Part shown: positions 52,193-61,872 of the stretch, piece after piece
Position numbering within the stretch: the stretch's first letter is position 1
How the letters are laid out: each line of letters begins with the position of its first letter
Assembly: GCF_000006565.2 (NCBI RefSeq)
Contig: NC_031477.1
Location: forward strand, 4,573 to 68,572
Origin: Toxoplasma gondii ME49
Taxonomy: Eukaryota; Apicomplexa; Conoidasida; Eucoccidiorida; Sarcocystidae
Length of the DNA: 64,000 nt
Reading direction: 5' to 3'
Translations under genes and position numbers: made by a program
Notes under the pieces: generated by a model
Seen by the model: the letters and a program-made list of their open reading frames with translations, nothing else
What the model was told of the DNA's origin: nothing
Database searches by the model: none

Positions 52193-53178
52193 CTATCGCG
52201 TTGTCCACAAAACTTCTGTCTCTCGGGAGACGGGGTTAACTGAGAAAGGCCAGACATAGCCGTGGAACCCGGAATCTTGCCACTCTGGAAAATAACTGCC
52301 CAATTCATGATGGGCAGGAAATGCCGACGAGTCGCTGTCGAGCTGCAGAGAATTGGTGAGCTCGACTGGCGCTCTTAAATGCCAGGCACACCACCGACGT
52401 CCCGATAATGCAGAACCCAAACTTACACATTCGTCCTTGCCACTGCCGCCTTCTGCAAGTCTGCGTCGTGTGTGTCCCTCAGTGGTTTCATTGGTGTTTG
52501 TCACCAACTTTTGCCGGCACTGCTGTAGCTTGATAGCAGCCAGCATTAGCCCCAGGAGTGCTGTCAGCAAGACGCCCAGCGACGCGGCAGTCGTTATTCT
52601 TGTACGACGTATAGCCTTCGCTTTCTTCGTGGTTGGGTCACTTCTGTAGAGCAAAGGCAGACACGCAATTGCCTTATAAATCATGGACTGCATTTGTTCC
52701 AGTGGAGCACCAAAAGAATAGAAGAAACTGCCGCGCACATTCAGTGTGACATTAAAACAACACTTGGAAGAACAGTGAATGTTTTTCGAGAAAGCTACAG
52801 TGGTATCGTGGCTGAAGATCAACTTTGCTCCAGTATGGTGCCCTGACACTGGACGACACGAGTTTCACCCGCTGTAGTGTTTTCGTGGCCTCAAGTCTAA
52901 TCCAGGGTTGAACACCGCTCACATCACATAGCGTGCCCACCCTACCTCGTCGACGTTTTCGAAAGATGAACGGCTTGTTTTCCCTGTTGTGGCACTTCGA
53001 CCGGTACGACTGAGATTAGGACTGCTGACGTCACATCGCTTCCATCGGTCAGGGTAACAGTTTCCGATCCAACACCGCCTGCTGCCATATCCCTAGCTTC
53101 AATGCAGCAGTTGTGCCCATCGCACAAAAAAAGGATGACAAAAGCCAGAGCGGCTGTGAACGGCGGATTCACCTTCAT
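52193..53178 (-). CDS. Putative secreted or membrane protein, subtelomeric gene-family type
   Basis: The best gene model in the window. Exon 1 (53,178-52,946) starts at an ATG with A at -3 and encodes a signal peptide (hydrophobic FTAALAFVILFLC, residues about 7-19), then an acidic/polar segment. It ends at the donor ACGAG|gtaggg. An intron of 134 bp ends at gatcttcag; exon 2 (52,811-52,427) stays in frame. It carries a cysteine cluster (CSSKCC) and a predicted membrane helix near residues 151-172 (SLGVLLTALLGLMLAAIKL) preceded by a basic stretch (KKAKAIRRTR). A consensus donor (TGT|gtaagt) and acceptor (tctctgcag) allow a second, 84-bp in-frame intron, with exon 3 at 52,342-52,193. The product is about 255 residues, or 283 if that intron is retained. 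The stop is TAG at 52,193. The function is unknown. A signal peptide plus one helix suggests secretion (dense granule, rhoptry or surface) or a membrane location. The resemblance to the Toxoplasma subtelomeric families A-E is inferred from architecture and position, not from a search. Confidence 0.6.
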
Positions 53179-53423
53179 ATTGGTCTGATAGATCTATGAC
53201 GCGATTCGCAACGACGCAGATTTTGCGTTCCCACTGTGCGGGGCACGGAAGAGTTGGGAGTTTCCACAGCGCAGGTGTTATGGGAATGAGCAAATGAACA
53301 GATTAAGAGTGTGCTTTTTCCGTGTCCACTTTGCTCCGGGCAAAAGTGGTCCTATCGGAAACAAACAGGGGGAAAAGCTAAGCGGCAAGACGTCCGCCAA
53401 GGCAGCGTCAGCCCCAACGTAGC

Positions 53424-54796
53424 TCACAAGACGCGTGCAGCTTTTTTGTCTCTAGCAGGCGAATATAGAAACATCATTACCGAAGAAGCTCCACAAGAGT
53501 GTTGCAGAGTGACCCCTGCCCACGACCACCTTATCCAAGGCAACGACAGAAAACTGTCCAACCATATTTGGGGGGCTGCATCGACCCGTGCAGCGCAGTG
53601 TGCAGCGAGCGCGTGAAAGGCGTGCGGCGCAGCTCCGAAGACGACGTAGTCGAAAGTGGGTCTGAGCACAACGTTGGAGGCATTCGTCCGCTCTCGGCAT
53701 CCTGGGACCCTGCCATCGTCGTGGAAAATGGGAAGCAGGGTCATCACCATCTTCCGCATAGTCCTTCATACTTGTGTTCGTAACAACGCAGTCGCACAGG
53801 ATAAGACGTACCTGCTTGCTGCTCTGGCCCAGCAGCCGACATGGTTGGAACGCAGGGTTGTTTCGACTTTTATAAAATGACATTTCGGCACAGCAAACAA
53901 CTCAGAACTAAGTACTGTAAACTGAAACCAGAAAGCCACAGCTAAGCCCCTAAGAACCCCACGCCCAAAAACCTCGTCCTTATGTCATAAGCATGAAGGG
54001 TGTCTTCGTTGTTCAAGCTGCGGTAGTGTTGTACGTTGCTTGAAGAACCTGGCTCTTGCGTCGTCGTGATTCAGAGGATCTTCTAAAACTTACATATGTG
54101 TGTTCGAATCGTCGGCAGCACCGGTAATCGGTTGGATGACACCATTACTCTCCTGCCGGCTTCGATTTTTTCTACTCCATTTGGCAGCAGGGGAGGGCAG
54201 ATATACAGTTCGTTGTATCGTGAGATGCGCGCGGCACACGAAATTAAGTGCTCTACAAAGGCTCCCTCGTTGTCGGCATCAGTTAGAATTTCGTATTCAG
54301 CGGCAGTGTCACACCTAGTTTCGTCAACGCCGCTTACACTTCTCATCGTATTCCACTTTCTGCGGCGACTATGGGTTACGAGTGCACTTTGTGATGGCTG
54401 CCAGTGTCGGTGTTTCCTCTCTCGAGCGGGTGCTGAAGATGCAGGCGCAGTTGAGTTCTGTGTGACGTATACTTGTTCATGTCTTCCGGAAAAGTTTGAA
54501 AACCCATCGGATTGCTTCAACGCATGTATACACGGCTGCTACACATCCGGGCAAGGCATGGCACTTGAGACGGCTTCAAGCTTCTCGGACCTTTTCTGAC
54601 GGTATCGTACAACCAGGAGCCGTCTCCAAGTTGGTCCTTTGTACTCCTTCGATTGCTCACAAGATCTTCTCTTGGGAAGTGCATCACTTCTTCGCTCAAA
54701 TTTGGAATTGTGAGGTGTCACAATCGAGTTTGCAACTCGTTCCAGGATGTCTCCCAAGAATAACCAGATATGTGATGGAAATAATACACCGGCCAC
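53424..54796 (-). CDS. Putative multi-exon subtelomeric family gene, start not found
   Basis: Reading leftwards: an open frame from 54,796 carries a hydrophobic start (FPSHIWLFLGDIL) and reaches a single in-frame TAG at 54,541-54,539. The same frame reopens beyond it and runs to a donor at 54,093 (ACACATAT|gtaagt). An intron from gtgagc (about 54,664) to catcttcag (about 54,438) would remove the TAG and keep frame. The frame then continues through exon 53,914-53,812 (acceptor gtttacag, donor GCAG|gtacgt) and exon 53,709-53,424 (acceptor gacgatggcag), ending in TGA. Three consecutive junctions keep the frame, which is unlikely by chance. The product has cysteines scattered through it and segments such as AEYEILTDADNEGAFVEHL. 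No domain is recognised. No ATG with a signal peptide was found upstream, so exon 1 is missing or unseen. The stop lies only 246 bp from the ATG of the next gene on the same strand. If the TAG-removing intron is not real, this is a pseudogene. Confidence 0.45.
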
Positions 54797-54799
54797 CTG

Positions 54800-55912
54800 G
54801 CACGTGCTTCATGGGAACTTCAAACCGGCATCCGTGAATTCCAAACGGACTGAGGTGCCAGAGACTTCGTGCGCGAGATCGGCCGTCCTGCTTTGATCAT
54901 TACTTCCATGTAGAAACACTTCGCCTCGATGACGCGCGAAAAAAAATGTTGTAGAATGGAGAAAAATCGGTTTCAAGACTATCACGTCTCTTGCTTGACT
55001 ACTGGATCCCTGAGGCGGTCAGCCTGTGTTGTTGAGCTTTGGCTTTTCCCCGGTTTGAGACTGGAGGCTTCCAGGACAGGAAATCGGCTCTAGCAACGAG
55101 GCATGCAGAAGACCCGCACACGCTGCAGACCCGTATTCTCAGATCTGGACGAGCGAAACGGCACTTGTCTATAATTATATCGCTTTGGATGCCTTGGTAC
55201 TTGCATGATTCTCTCATCCTTTCTCTACTATGGACTCGCTGTGCGGATACCGTCACAACCATCAGCGACTCGCCTGTCTTGAGTGAAGAATTCCTTAATG
55301 CGTGTTGCCGATCTGCATTCACCTAGTGTACATTGTTGGCTCGTCAAAACGGGAACCTTCGGAAGAAATGCACTCGTGAGGCTGTTTCGCTTCACACTTT
55401 TGTATATTCTCCTCAACTGAAGAAAGACCTTCATACACTTTCTCTGCTAGGCAGAATGACGCTCTGCTCTGTAGCGTAAAATGGCCTTTACGGCATTGAT
55501 ACCTTATTTTTGAATGCTTTCATCGATGTGGAACCTGAGTCTACTGAGTAGTTGTTTATATCTGTAACAAGGTTTGGAGGGATTTCATCGGCTACACAAG
55601 ATGGCTGTGGCCTTACTCAGGTAGCTTTTCCGATTTTCCATTCTCGTTCAGTATGACCTGCGGATGGCAACATGCATGCAGCTCTATACATGGAAGGACC
55701 CGGGCGAACGCCCTCTCATTCTCATCGTGCCAGTCGTTCGATAGTTTACCTTTCTCCACTGCTGAAACCCACTTCCGCCCGAGGCTCATTTTCGCCCTTG
55801 CCTCGTTGCCCACTCTTTGTTGATCACTGTTTTGTTGGGAGGCGATCATCCAAGCGTCAGGACTTCCACTGTTGCAAGCACGAAAGTCCGATCAGATGCT
55901 GTGGACTGAAGT
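54800..55912. other. Spacer, nothing convincing
   Basis: Composition moves from balanced to T-rich. Open frames of 60-107 codons on both strands between 54,999 and 55,326 are mutually exclusive and show no splice support. This region would include the promoter and any missing first exon of the gene ending at 53,424. Confidence 0.5.
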
Positions 55913-56594
55913 TTGTTTTTTAAGATGCTGGATATCTCCTCCGTTATTCACCCAGTCCTTTCTTATGTGCCTCTTTGGCACGTTTTTTTCCCTTCTCGAT
56001 TTGCCAGTTGCATCTTCTGGGACAGCTGCGTGAGCCCCCTCTCGTATGCGTCTTCTTCTGTCTGCCCTTCACTCCTAGTTCTCGTTCTTCAGTTTTTCCA
56101 TTCTTTTTTCGGCTGCCTTCTTTCTCTAGTCCTGCTCATTTGGTGTCCCCTGCCCAGGAGCTCATTTAGTTGCTGCCTCTCATTCCTTCAGACGGTCCCT
56201 TCAAGGTCTTTAAAGCCCTTCCTTGCATGTCTCTTCCCTCTGCTGTTTGTTCGTCTATCTCAGCATCGTCTCTGTGCTGTTGGGCAGCTACTGTTTCCAC
56301 TCTGTCACTTTTTTCGTCACCTGTTTACACCAATTTTCCTACCTTTCGACTGCCATAATCCGGACGTTGTTTACGTGTTGCTGCACCAAACAGGGATTAC
56401 CTGTTGTACCTCTGCAGTGGTATCAATAGTACACAGTGTTGATGGGCAGCAGGCGCTCTCCCTGGTTCGTCATCTATTCTTACTCTACTTTTTGAAAAAT
56501 GGAGACACGGCTGTAGTCCACACGGGAGATCGACGGACCTGAAGAGAACGAAAACTCCTTCTGGGTCTCTGCGACAATTCGGTAGCAGCGACGT

Positions 56595-56807
56595 TTGCTG
56601 ACTATCCTGGCGTTGTGCGCGTGCTTTGTCTTCTCCACTTTGTTTTCTTCGGTTTACCGTGAAGCAAACAGGCACCGTCAGCAGACCCTCGACGAGCTGC
56701 GGAAAAGTGCCTTGAGTCCTAGTGAAGGACAGCTGGAGACAGAGGCTGGCTGGGAGAGCAACGCCGAAGAACAGAAGGGCACGGACGAGAGTCTGAGGAA
56801 GCAGTGA
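56595..56807 (+). CDS. Possible terminal exon: hydrophobic segment plus charged tail
   Basis: An open segment following a TAG/acceptor-like site (ggtagcag). It encodes a hydrophobic run (LTILALCACFVFSTLF) and then a highly charged, Q/E-rich tail ending at TGA (for example ESNAEEQKGTDESLRKQ). There is no ATG at the start, so it would have to be a last exon of a membrane protein whose earlier exons I cannot place. The minus-strand frame over the same bases is an alternative. Confidence 0.25.
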   Translation: MLTILALCACFVFSTLFSSVYREANRHRQQTLDELRKSALSPSEGQLETEAGWESNAEEQKGTDESLRKQ

Positions 56808-57085
56808 GACACGTAAATGAACTGGGAACACTCATCTTCCATGGCGTAACAGAGGAACGAAAAACAGCTGCGCACGAGGTTCTTTGCCCCCATTCCTTTT
56901 CTCCCTTCCTTCGCTTGTGTGGAGGAGACTAGTACTCAGAAATACTCAGTGCGGCATCCCGGACATTTTCTCGGAGGCACGACCACTGCGGTAGTTTCAA
57001 CTCACTCGCATTTGAATATCTGTGCGTATGTGTTCCTTTGTGTCTTCGTGGTGCTTGCATTTATGCGCTTTAATGCTGCTTGCTC

Positions 57086-57262
57086 ATGGAGGCAATCCAG
57101 CGGCAGAGGAATGCAAAAGACCATACGGAGGATCGACGCCTGCAGGAGGAGCACCGCGTTCTCTGTGCTGCGGAGAGTGTGGGCACCTTAGACGCAACGG
57201 CTTTATCGCCACGTTGCGCTCAGGAGCAACATGAGGAAATTCGAAAACAAACTTTACAGTGA
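57086..57262 (+). CDS. Short hypothetical ORF, charged
   Basis: An ATG frame of 58 codons, rich in E, Q, R and H (starts MEAIQRQRNAKDHTEDRR), directly after a T-rich stretch. An overlapping frame also reads plausibly, so the coding frame is uncertain. No domain is seen. It might be an exon rather than a complete gene. Confidence 0.18.
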   Translation: MEAIQRQRNAKDHTEDRRLQEEHRVLCAAESVGTLDATALSPRCAQEQHEEIRKQTLQ

Positions 57263-59590
57263 ATCACTTGCCAGCAATTGCACCGGCAGCACGCCTGAGA
57301 TGCGTGAGACGCTCCTGTGGGTATGATCAAGGCAACGGAGCGATGTAACAACCTTGTACAGGGGTTACTGTGCACATGCCCAAGAGTGTGGGTACATGCG
57401 CGTGGGGTTTGTTTTGTGTGCCTTTTCTCATGTTTTCGCCACTCCAGATGCGTGCTTAAGTGTGCCTGTCATGATACGCCTGCAAATGTATATCTGCATC
57501 TACCTTTCCGTGGTGTGTGCCGTGCTACTCTACCTCTCATGGACTAGACCATGCCGATGGGGATGTCTGTCGCCGCCTCACAGTACCGATCAGCCCCTGG
57601 TACCCTAAATACCATTTCATCATCTGTCTTCTTCCCAGCTTCTCCTGTTTGGTTACTTTCACACCATCATGAGACCCGAAGTACACAGTTGGGGCCTATG
57701 AGATGACGAACGCTAATGGTGGCTGCAGATTTTCTCTTGACCCAAATGGAGTTTAGGGTGCGTGTGCTTCCCGTGGTTGCAGTTTGCTTCATCTCCCGTT
57801 GTCTTCTTGAGCCTTCGTGGTCGTTTGTATGTCTTTCTTCGTATCGTCTATCTTCATTCTCTTCAACTCCCAACTTGTGTGTGTATTTCCTATAACAGTT
57901 TCTCGATCTTTTGTATGTCACCATTCTGTGTGTCGCCCCCCCTCGTGACCTGTGTATTGACGAGAGAGAGAGGGGGAAAACCACACGATTCAGAGACGGA
58001 GGTCGTTGGTCTGCTTCTGCCGTCGAACGTGAAGCAGCACCACCGCGGAAACGTCATCGATAAATTCACGATACGTGCTCCTCATAAAGTAAAACGCACA
58101 TACTGAAGGCAAAGGCCACAACACGAAACGGAACGCGTGCTCGTCCGTCTCTTTTGGTATATGAGATTATAGCCTTGTTCTGTCGTTACTGAACTTTCCG
58201 TCCTTCTCCCGAAATCGCATTTTTCGGTTTCGTCTGCTTCATGGACTTGTGCTCATGATGTACTCTACACATGCAAATCAGCTGACAGAATCTATCAAAC
58301 ACAGCGAAAGACCAAAATGTGTCCTCTGTTTACCCATTCTGCAGACCTATAAGCGAACGGCATGCTTGTATGCACATGGTCGTGTTTATTCTGAGAAACC
58401 TTACCATCCTAACGGTTCCCGTTCTATGCTGTATTAGTCGTATCCCTTCTTTCTTCAGATGTATGTGCGGTCATTGCTTGACTAGGAGGTCGTCAGTCGC
58501 CCGACTTCCTCTGTCGTAGTTTGATTTTTCGCGTTTGCTGTCTTCTCTGTCCTTGCTCCAGTGCACGAACCTCCGAGCCGCATGCGCCCCACTTGCGCTC
58601 GAGTCTGCCCGCCTTCTCCGTTCTTCGCCCTTGCCTTGCTCTGGACCAACTTTCGACTGGACTGTCGGCGTGGGAGTGCAGAAACATCGCGCCCGCTATG
58701 CTTCCGAGACGGCGCCTCTTCGTTTTCGTCGGTGCGTAACGAAGATACAAAACCGCTAGTCTTTGTTACTCTGCTGTGCCGCGCAACAGTCAAGCGTAAG
58801 AGGACGTCTGCATATAGAGGCAGAACCTGCCCGCGTTTTTTTTCTTGTGGGTGGAAGGGTGCGAACAATCGTGGTGTTGGCGTCATCCCGATTAATTTGA
58901 TTTCTCTCCTCTTGTTTTCCTTTCTGTGCGGTTGCCACCTGATTTTTCGTCCTTCTAAGCATCAATTGTGAAGCTTCAAACTGCATGCTCAGTTCGCGTC
59001 CTGTGCCGATGTGAGAAGTATCTTTCAGTAGGACGTGCCAGTTCGGCATCCCGCTATATCACACACTTTTTGTGCCAAGACACTTTAACCGTTTATTGCG
59101 TTTGATTCTTGCCTGCTGTTGTGCCTTTTCTCTTGGTGGTTTTTTCAGATGTTGTCTTTTGACCGTACCTTCCTTCTAAACGGTGTTTGTGTATTTTCCG
59201 GTCAATAAGTTGGATCTCGTAGGAGGCGTTTCCGACATCGTGCCCTTTTCGCCTGTTCTCGTTATAGGAGGGTACTTACCTGCATGTACGAACTAGGTTA
59301 TTGAAATCAACCGATCTAGAGTCATGATGTCTTCATATCGTTTACCGTTATATTCGGTGATCCTATGTTTATATTGGTAGTTTTAGATATACGGTACGTG
59401 GAAGTCGGACCAACTTCCACACACACCGACCCGACAAGAATTCCTACTTTTGAATGTTTCGCATATGTCTGCTCAGCGTTTTGTAGAGCCACTGTGTTTG
59501 CGTGTCCATTTCCTCCGCGTGTCTCTCCGTTTGCTGTTGTCTCTTCATTTCCTATGGCGTCCTCCGCTTCGTCTTCTCGCCCCTCCACCG

Positions 59591-59788
59591 ATGGGCCAGC
59601 GGGCGCACGAGGCCCGGGACAGCACCACAGTGTCTGATATGGAGCCTACGAGTGGATGGGCGAGCAAGACTACAGAGAGGGAGCCACGTCCTGTCGTCTT
59701 AGAGGTGAAGACGGGGAGGAACAACGTGCTGAACTACGAACCAGTAAAAGGCCTTGAGCCCCTTTCTTTGCCGTGTCGGATGTGGTAA
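59591..59788 (+). CDS. Short hypothetical ORF after a pyrimidine-rich leader
   Basis: An ATG frame of 65 codons (starts MGQRAHEARDSTTV, ends CRMW) preceded by a long C/T leader, as is common upstream of coccidian coding sequences. A possible donor (AGAG|gtgaag) lies inside, so it may be a first exon. The minus-strand frame at 59,588-59,322 (no ATG) also has protein-like composition; both cannot easily be real in full. Confidence 0.22.
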   Translation: MGQRAHEARDSTTVSDMEPTSGWASKTTEREPRPVVLEVKTGRNNVLNYEPVKGLEPLSLPCRMW

Positions 59789-60165
59789 AAGAGTACGCCT
59801 GAGAGCTGCGATTGTCGAAATTCTGAGTCTGGCAGCAAATGCCAAGATGGAGAGAGACACAAAGAATAAGCTGAAGAGAAAAAACTGTTGTTCTTAACAC
59901 ATGCACAAGGCGGCGCAGTGAACTACAGGCTTTCGTCTTGTGCGTCCGAGTGACGAACATCTCCCTCCAGCCTCCTTTGTTTCTGTGATGAGACGCGCGC
60001 ACTTTCTGCCGGGGTTATCGTTGTATCGGCTTGTCGCTTTCCCGCTTTAGACCGACTTTCGCACCTCATCTCCCCTATGTTCCAAGCTAGCCCACGCAGT
60101 GAAACTTACCTGTGATATTCACTGGTTCTCTAATTGTATGCGCCGCATCTTTGTCGTCCCTCACG

Positions 60166-60438
60166 ATGCCAGTTGCGGCGTCGGCTGTAGCTGCGGTTGC
60201 TAAGGAGGACTGTCTCAGAGACCTGTTTCCGTTCTCACTTTTGACCTTGGCTGTCGTTTGCCATCTCGCATCAAAGTTGAGGAGGCGGTTCGCTCATTCT
60301 TGTCTTCTCTTTTATCGTCGTGTATTTGCGTTTCACTTTGTCTCTAGGGAATTGTTCCCAAACAACCGGATCGTGTCACGGTCGGGCGATATCTGTGCAG
60401 CTGCGGATGCACTTCGGAAAGGAAACGCTTCAGTGTAA
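60166..60438 (+). CDS. Hypothetical ORF, 90 residues
   Basis: Starts with ATG after tccctcacg and encodes an alanine-rich start, a moderately hydrophobic middle and a basic, aromatic segment (SKLRRRFAHSCLLFYRR) before the stop. No homolog or domain is recognised. Its pyrimidine-rich context makes a chance frame quite possible. Confidence 0.22.
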   Translation: MPVAASAVAAVAKEDCLRDLFPFSLLTLAVVCHLASKLRRRFAHSCLLFYRRVFAFHFVSRELFPNNRIVSRSGDICAAADALRKGNASV

Positions 60439-60761
60439 GCACGCGCGCTCGACGCGACAGTTACATAGTCTGCAGTTTCCGTGAACGGAGGACTTCTTTC
60501 GCGCGCAGTACTCAAACTTCAGAAGGATCTCACAAAGTAAAGATGGCTGCTGCCGATTTCCATTTCTTTTTTGAGGTGGAAAATCAGCTGAGAAGTGTGG
60601 ACGCTGGAGCTGGGAGTTCTGGCGCAGCTGCGAGCCCATCCCTGACACGCGTCAGGTCGATTCTCGGCGTATTTATAGACCAGAAGATGTCGTATTTTTT
60701 GCCGTGATATGATATCTCGCTGGAAATTACCGAAATGAATGAATAACAAAGGGCAAGTAAG

Positions 60762-61244
60762 ATGAGACGTCACTCCCTAGCGTCTTGCTTAATCTGGCAC
60801 TCAGTGGTAGAGAAGAGGAGGAATCACTCACAAGTGCGGAACTCTGATTCTTGTTCGTGCCGCGTTTTATCAATGCGGCATGGCGACGGGCTTATCTTTG
60901 CCCATCTACAGACTATCTGTCTAATTAGGGTTGTATTTTCACGTTCCAGCGCCACATTCCTGTTTTTCTTGGAAGCTAAATCACCGCCGCTGTGCGGCAC
61001 TTATTTGCATTTTTACATCCGAGATGAACGAAACTACTCTTATCTCAAATCTTGTTGTCTGGAGCTACGCCCTGCGGCAGAGAATGTGAGGGTGCCTCGA
61101 GAAGTACGTCGTCGGTGTATTCCGAGAGTTTCATTGAATTTTACGGAGCGTGTTATTCGCCACCATCAAGGTACACAGAAGCGAAAGAATTCTCTGTTTG
61201 TCTACGAGGGATTTTTGGCGCAGCTTGCAGAAGATGAACCTTAG
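60762..61244 (+). CDS. Hypothetical ORF, 160 residues
   Basis: The longest ATG-initiated frame in the right part of the window outside T-rich artefacts. It starts MRRHSLASCLIWHS, contains a hydrophobic stretch near residues 55-72 (TICLIRVVFSRSSATFLFFL) and ends in EDEP before TAG. Composition is ordinary, with many R, S and C. No domain or splice pattern was recognised. It ends only about 200 bp before the inserted plastid DNA. It may be a real small gene, part of one, or chance. Confidence 0.3.
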   Translation: MRRHSLASCLIWHSVVEKRRNHSQVRNSDSCSCRVLSMRHGDGLIFAHLQTICLIRVVFSRSSATFLFFLEAKSPPLCGTYLHFYIRDERNYSYLKSCCLELRPAAENVRVPREVRRRCIPRVSLNFTERVIRHHQGTQKRKNSLFVYEGFLAQLAEDEP

Positions 61245-61449
61245 AGGAAAGTGCTGGAACCGAGTCTTGTAGCTCCACGAGCTGCAATGCTGTTCGCGCT
61301 GTTCGACCTTGAACACGAGTTAAAGGTCGTCTGGGACATGGAGGTATGCCAAAAATACTGGCAACACAGCGACGGAAATGGTAGCAGATGGAAAGGAATG
61401 TACGTGCGCAATATTGTTTTATAAGATAATTATCGTCTAAAAAAAGCAA

Positions 61450-61509
61450 TATCTACTTAGCCAGTTGGTGAAGTAATAGTTTTACCAAGGCGAAGATTAG
61501 TAATTTTGG
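61450..61509 (+). pseudogene. Apicoplast 16S rRNA fragment, plus strand
   Basis: The segment with ttagccagttggtgaagtaa and taccaaggcgaagatta corresponds to the bacterial 16S region around E. coli 220-290 (typical TAGCTAGTTGGTGGGGTAA and ACCAAGGCGACGATC). It ends in agtaattttgg at 61,499-61,509, where it meets the oppositely oriented 16S piece. AT-biased substitutions are as expected for plastid rRNA. It is too short to be functional. Confidence 0.75.
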
Positions 61510-61626
61510 AAAACGCTTGTATCCCCCTTATTACCGCGGCTGCTGGCACGGAGTTAGCTGATACTTTTTAAACTTTGTCACGTCAGTATTATTTTTTAAG
61601 CAAAGGAAGTAGTGATCAAACTCTTA
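61499..61626 (-). pseudogene. Apicoplast 16S rRNA fragment, minus strand, internally deleted
   Basis: On the minus strand this reads through the universal 530-loop region: gctaactccgtgccagcagc is followed by cgcggtaata and a tail matching acaagcg...attact of the 16S core (about E. coli 440-565). Further right, aagagtttgatca (61,626-61,614) is the conserved 5' end of 16S. Only about 20-25 bases separate the 5' end from the E. coli 440 region, so roughly 400 nt of the gene is missing. Confidence 0.88.
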
Positions 61627-61673
61627 ATAATTTCCTGAACCTTTAAAACATCTTCGGGAGAAATACACATATA

Positions 61674-61745
61674 TGGCGATAAACGGACTTGAACCGTAAA
61701 CTTCATTTTTGCAAAAAACATGCTCTACCTCCTCAACTATACTCC

Positions 61746-61748
<3 letters not shown>
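61674..61748 (-). pseudogene. Apicoplast-type tRNA-Ala (UGC), degraded
   Basis: The minus strand shows ggtagagcatg (D arm), an anticodon loop with TGC (ttttttgcaaaaat), ggttcaagtcc (T arm) and a 3' end tatcgcca. The acceptor stem has mismatches and one extra G compared with a normal alanine tRNA, so it is likely a decayed plastid copy. Its neighbours (16S and tRNA-Asn) match the apicoplast rRNA-region gene set. Confidence 0.8.
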
Positions 61749-61788
<40 letters not shown>

Positions 61789-61798
61789 TGTATATATA
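61749..61798. repeat. TA microsatellite
   Basis: A long (TA)n tract with a few interruptions (tacatatatgtatatata) between the two tRNA remnants. It could be plastid spacer or a post-insertion expansion. Confidence 0.92.
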
Positions 61799-61801
61799 AT
61801 G

Positions 61802-61872
61802 TCTTCAGTAGCTCAGTGGTCAGAGCTTTCGGCCGTTAACTGAAGAATCAGAAATTCAACTTGCTAGTGAAT
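61802..61872 (+). pseudogene. Apicoplast-type tRNA-Asn (GUU), degraded
   Basis: Reads tcttcagtagctcagtgg at the 5' end, then an anticodon stem-loop ttcgg-ccgttaa-ctgaa with anticodon GTT, and an attcaac T loop. The T stem and the acceptor stem do not pair properly and position 33 is C instead of T, so it is probably non-functional. It is divergent from the tRNA-Ala copy. Confidence 0.75.

Larger units (their letters stand above)
55913..60110. other. T/C-rich spacer with scattered short purine-rich open segments
   Basis: The plus strand is strongly pyrimidine-rich (for example 55,960-56,380 and 58,190-58,640). This gives long artificial frames rich in L, F, S, C, such as the 209-codon frame at 55,913-56,542. 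Short purine-rich stretches interrupt it. Compositionally it resembles intergenic or UTR sequence of coccidians. A few candidate exons are listed separately. Confidence 0.55.

Noticed and set aside
55913..56542. 209-codon plus-strand frame
   Set aside because: Translation is almost only L, F, S, C and P from a T/C-rich tract, with no ordinary protein composition.
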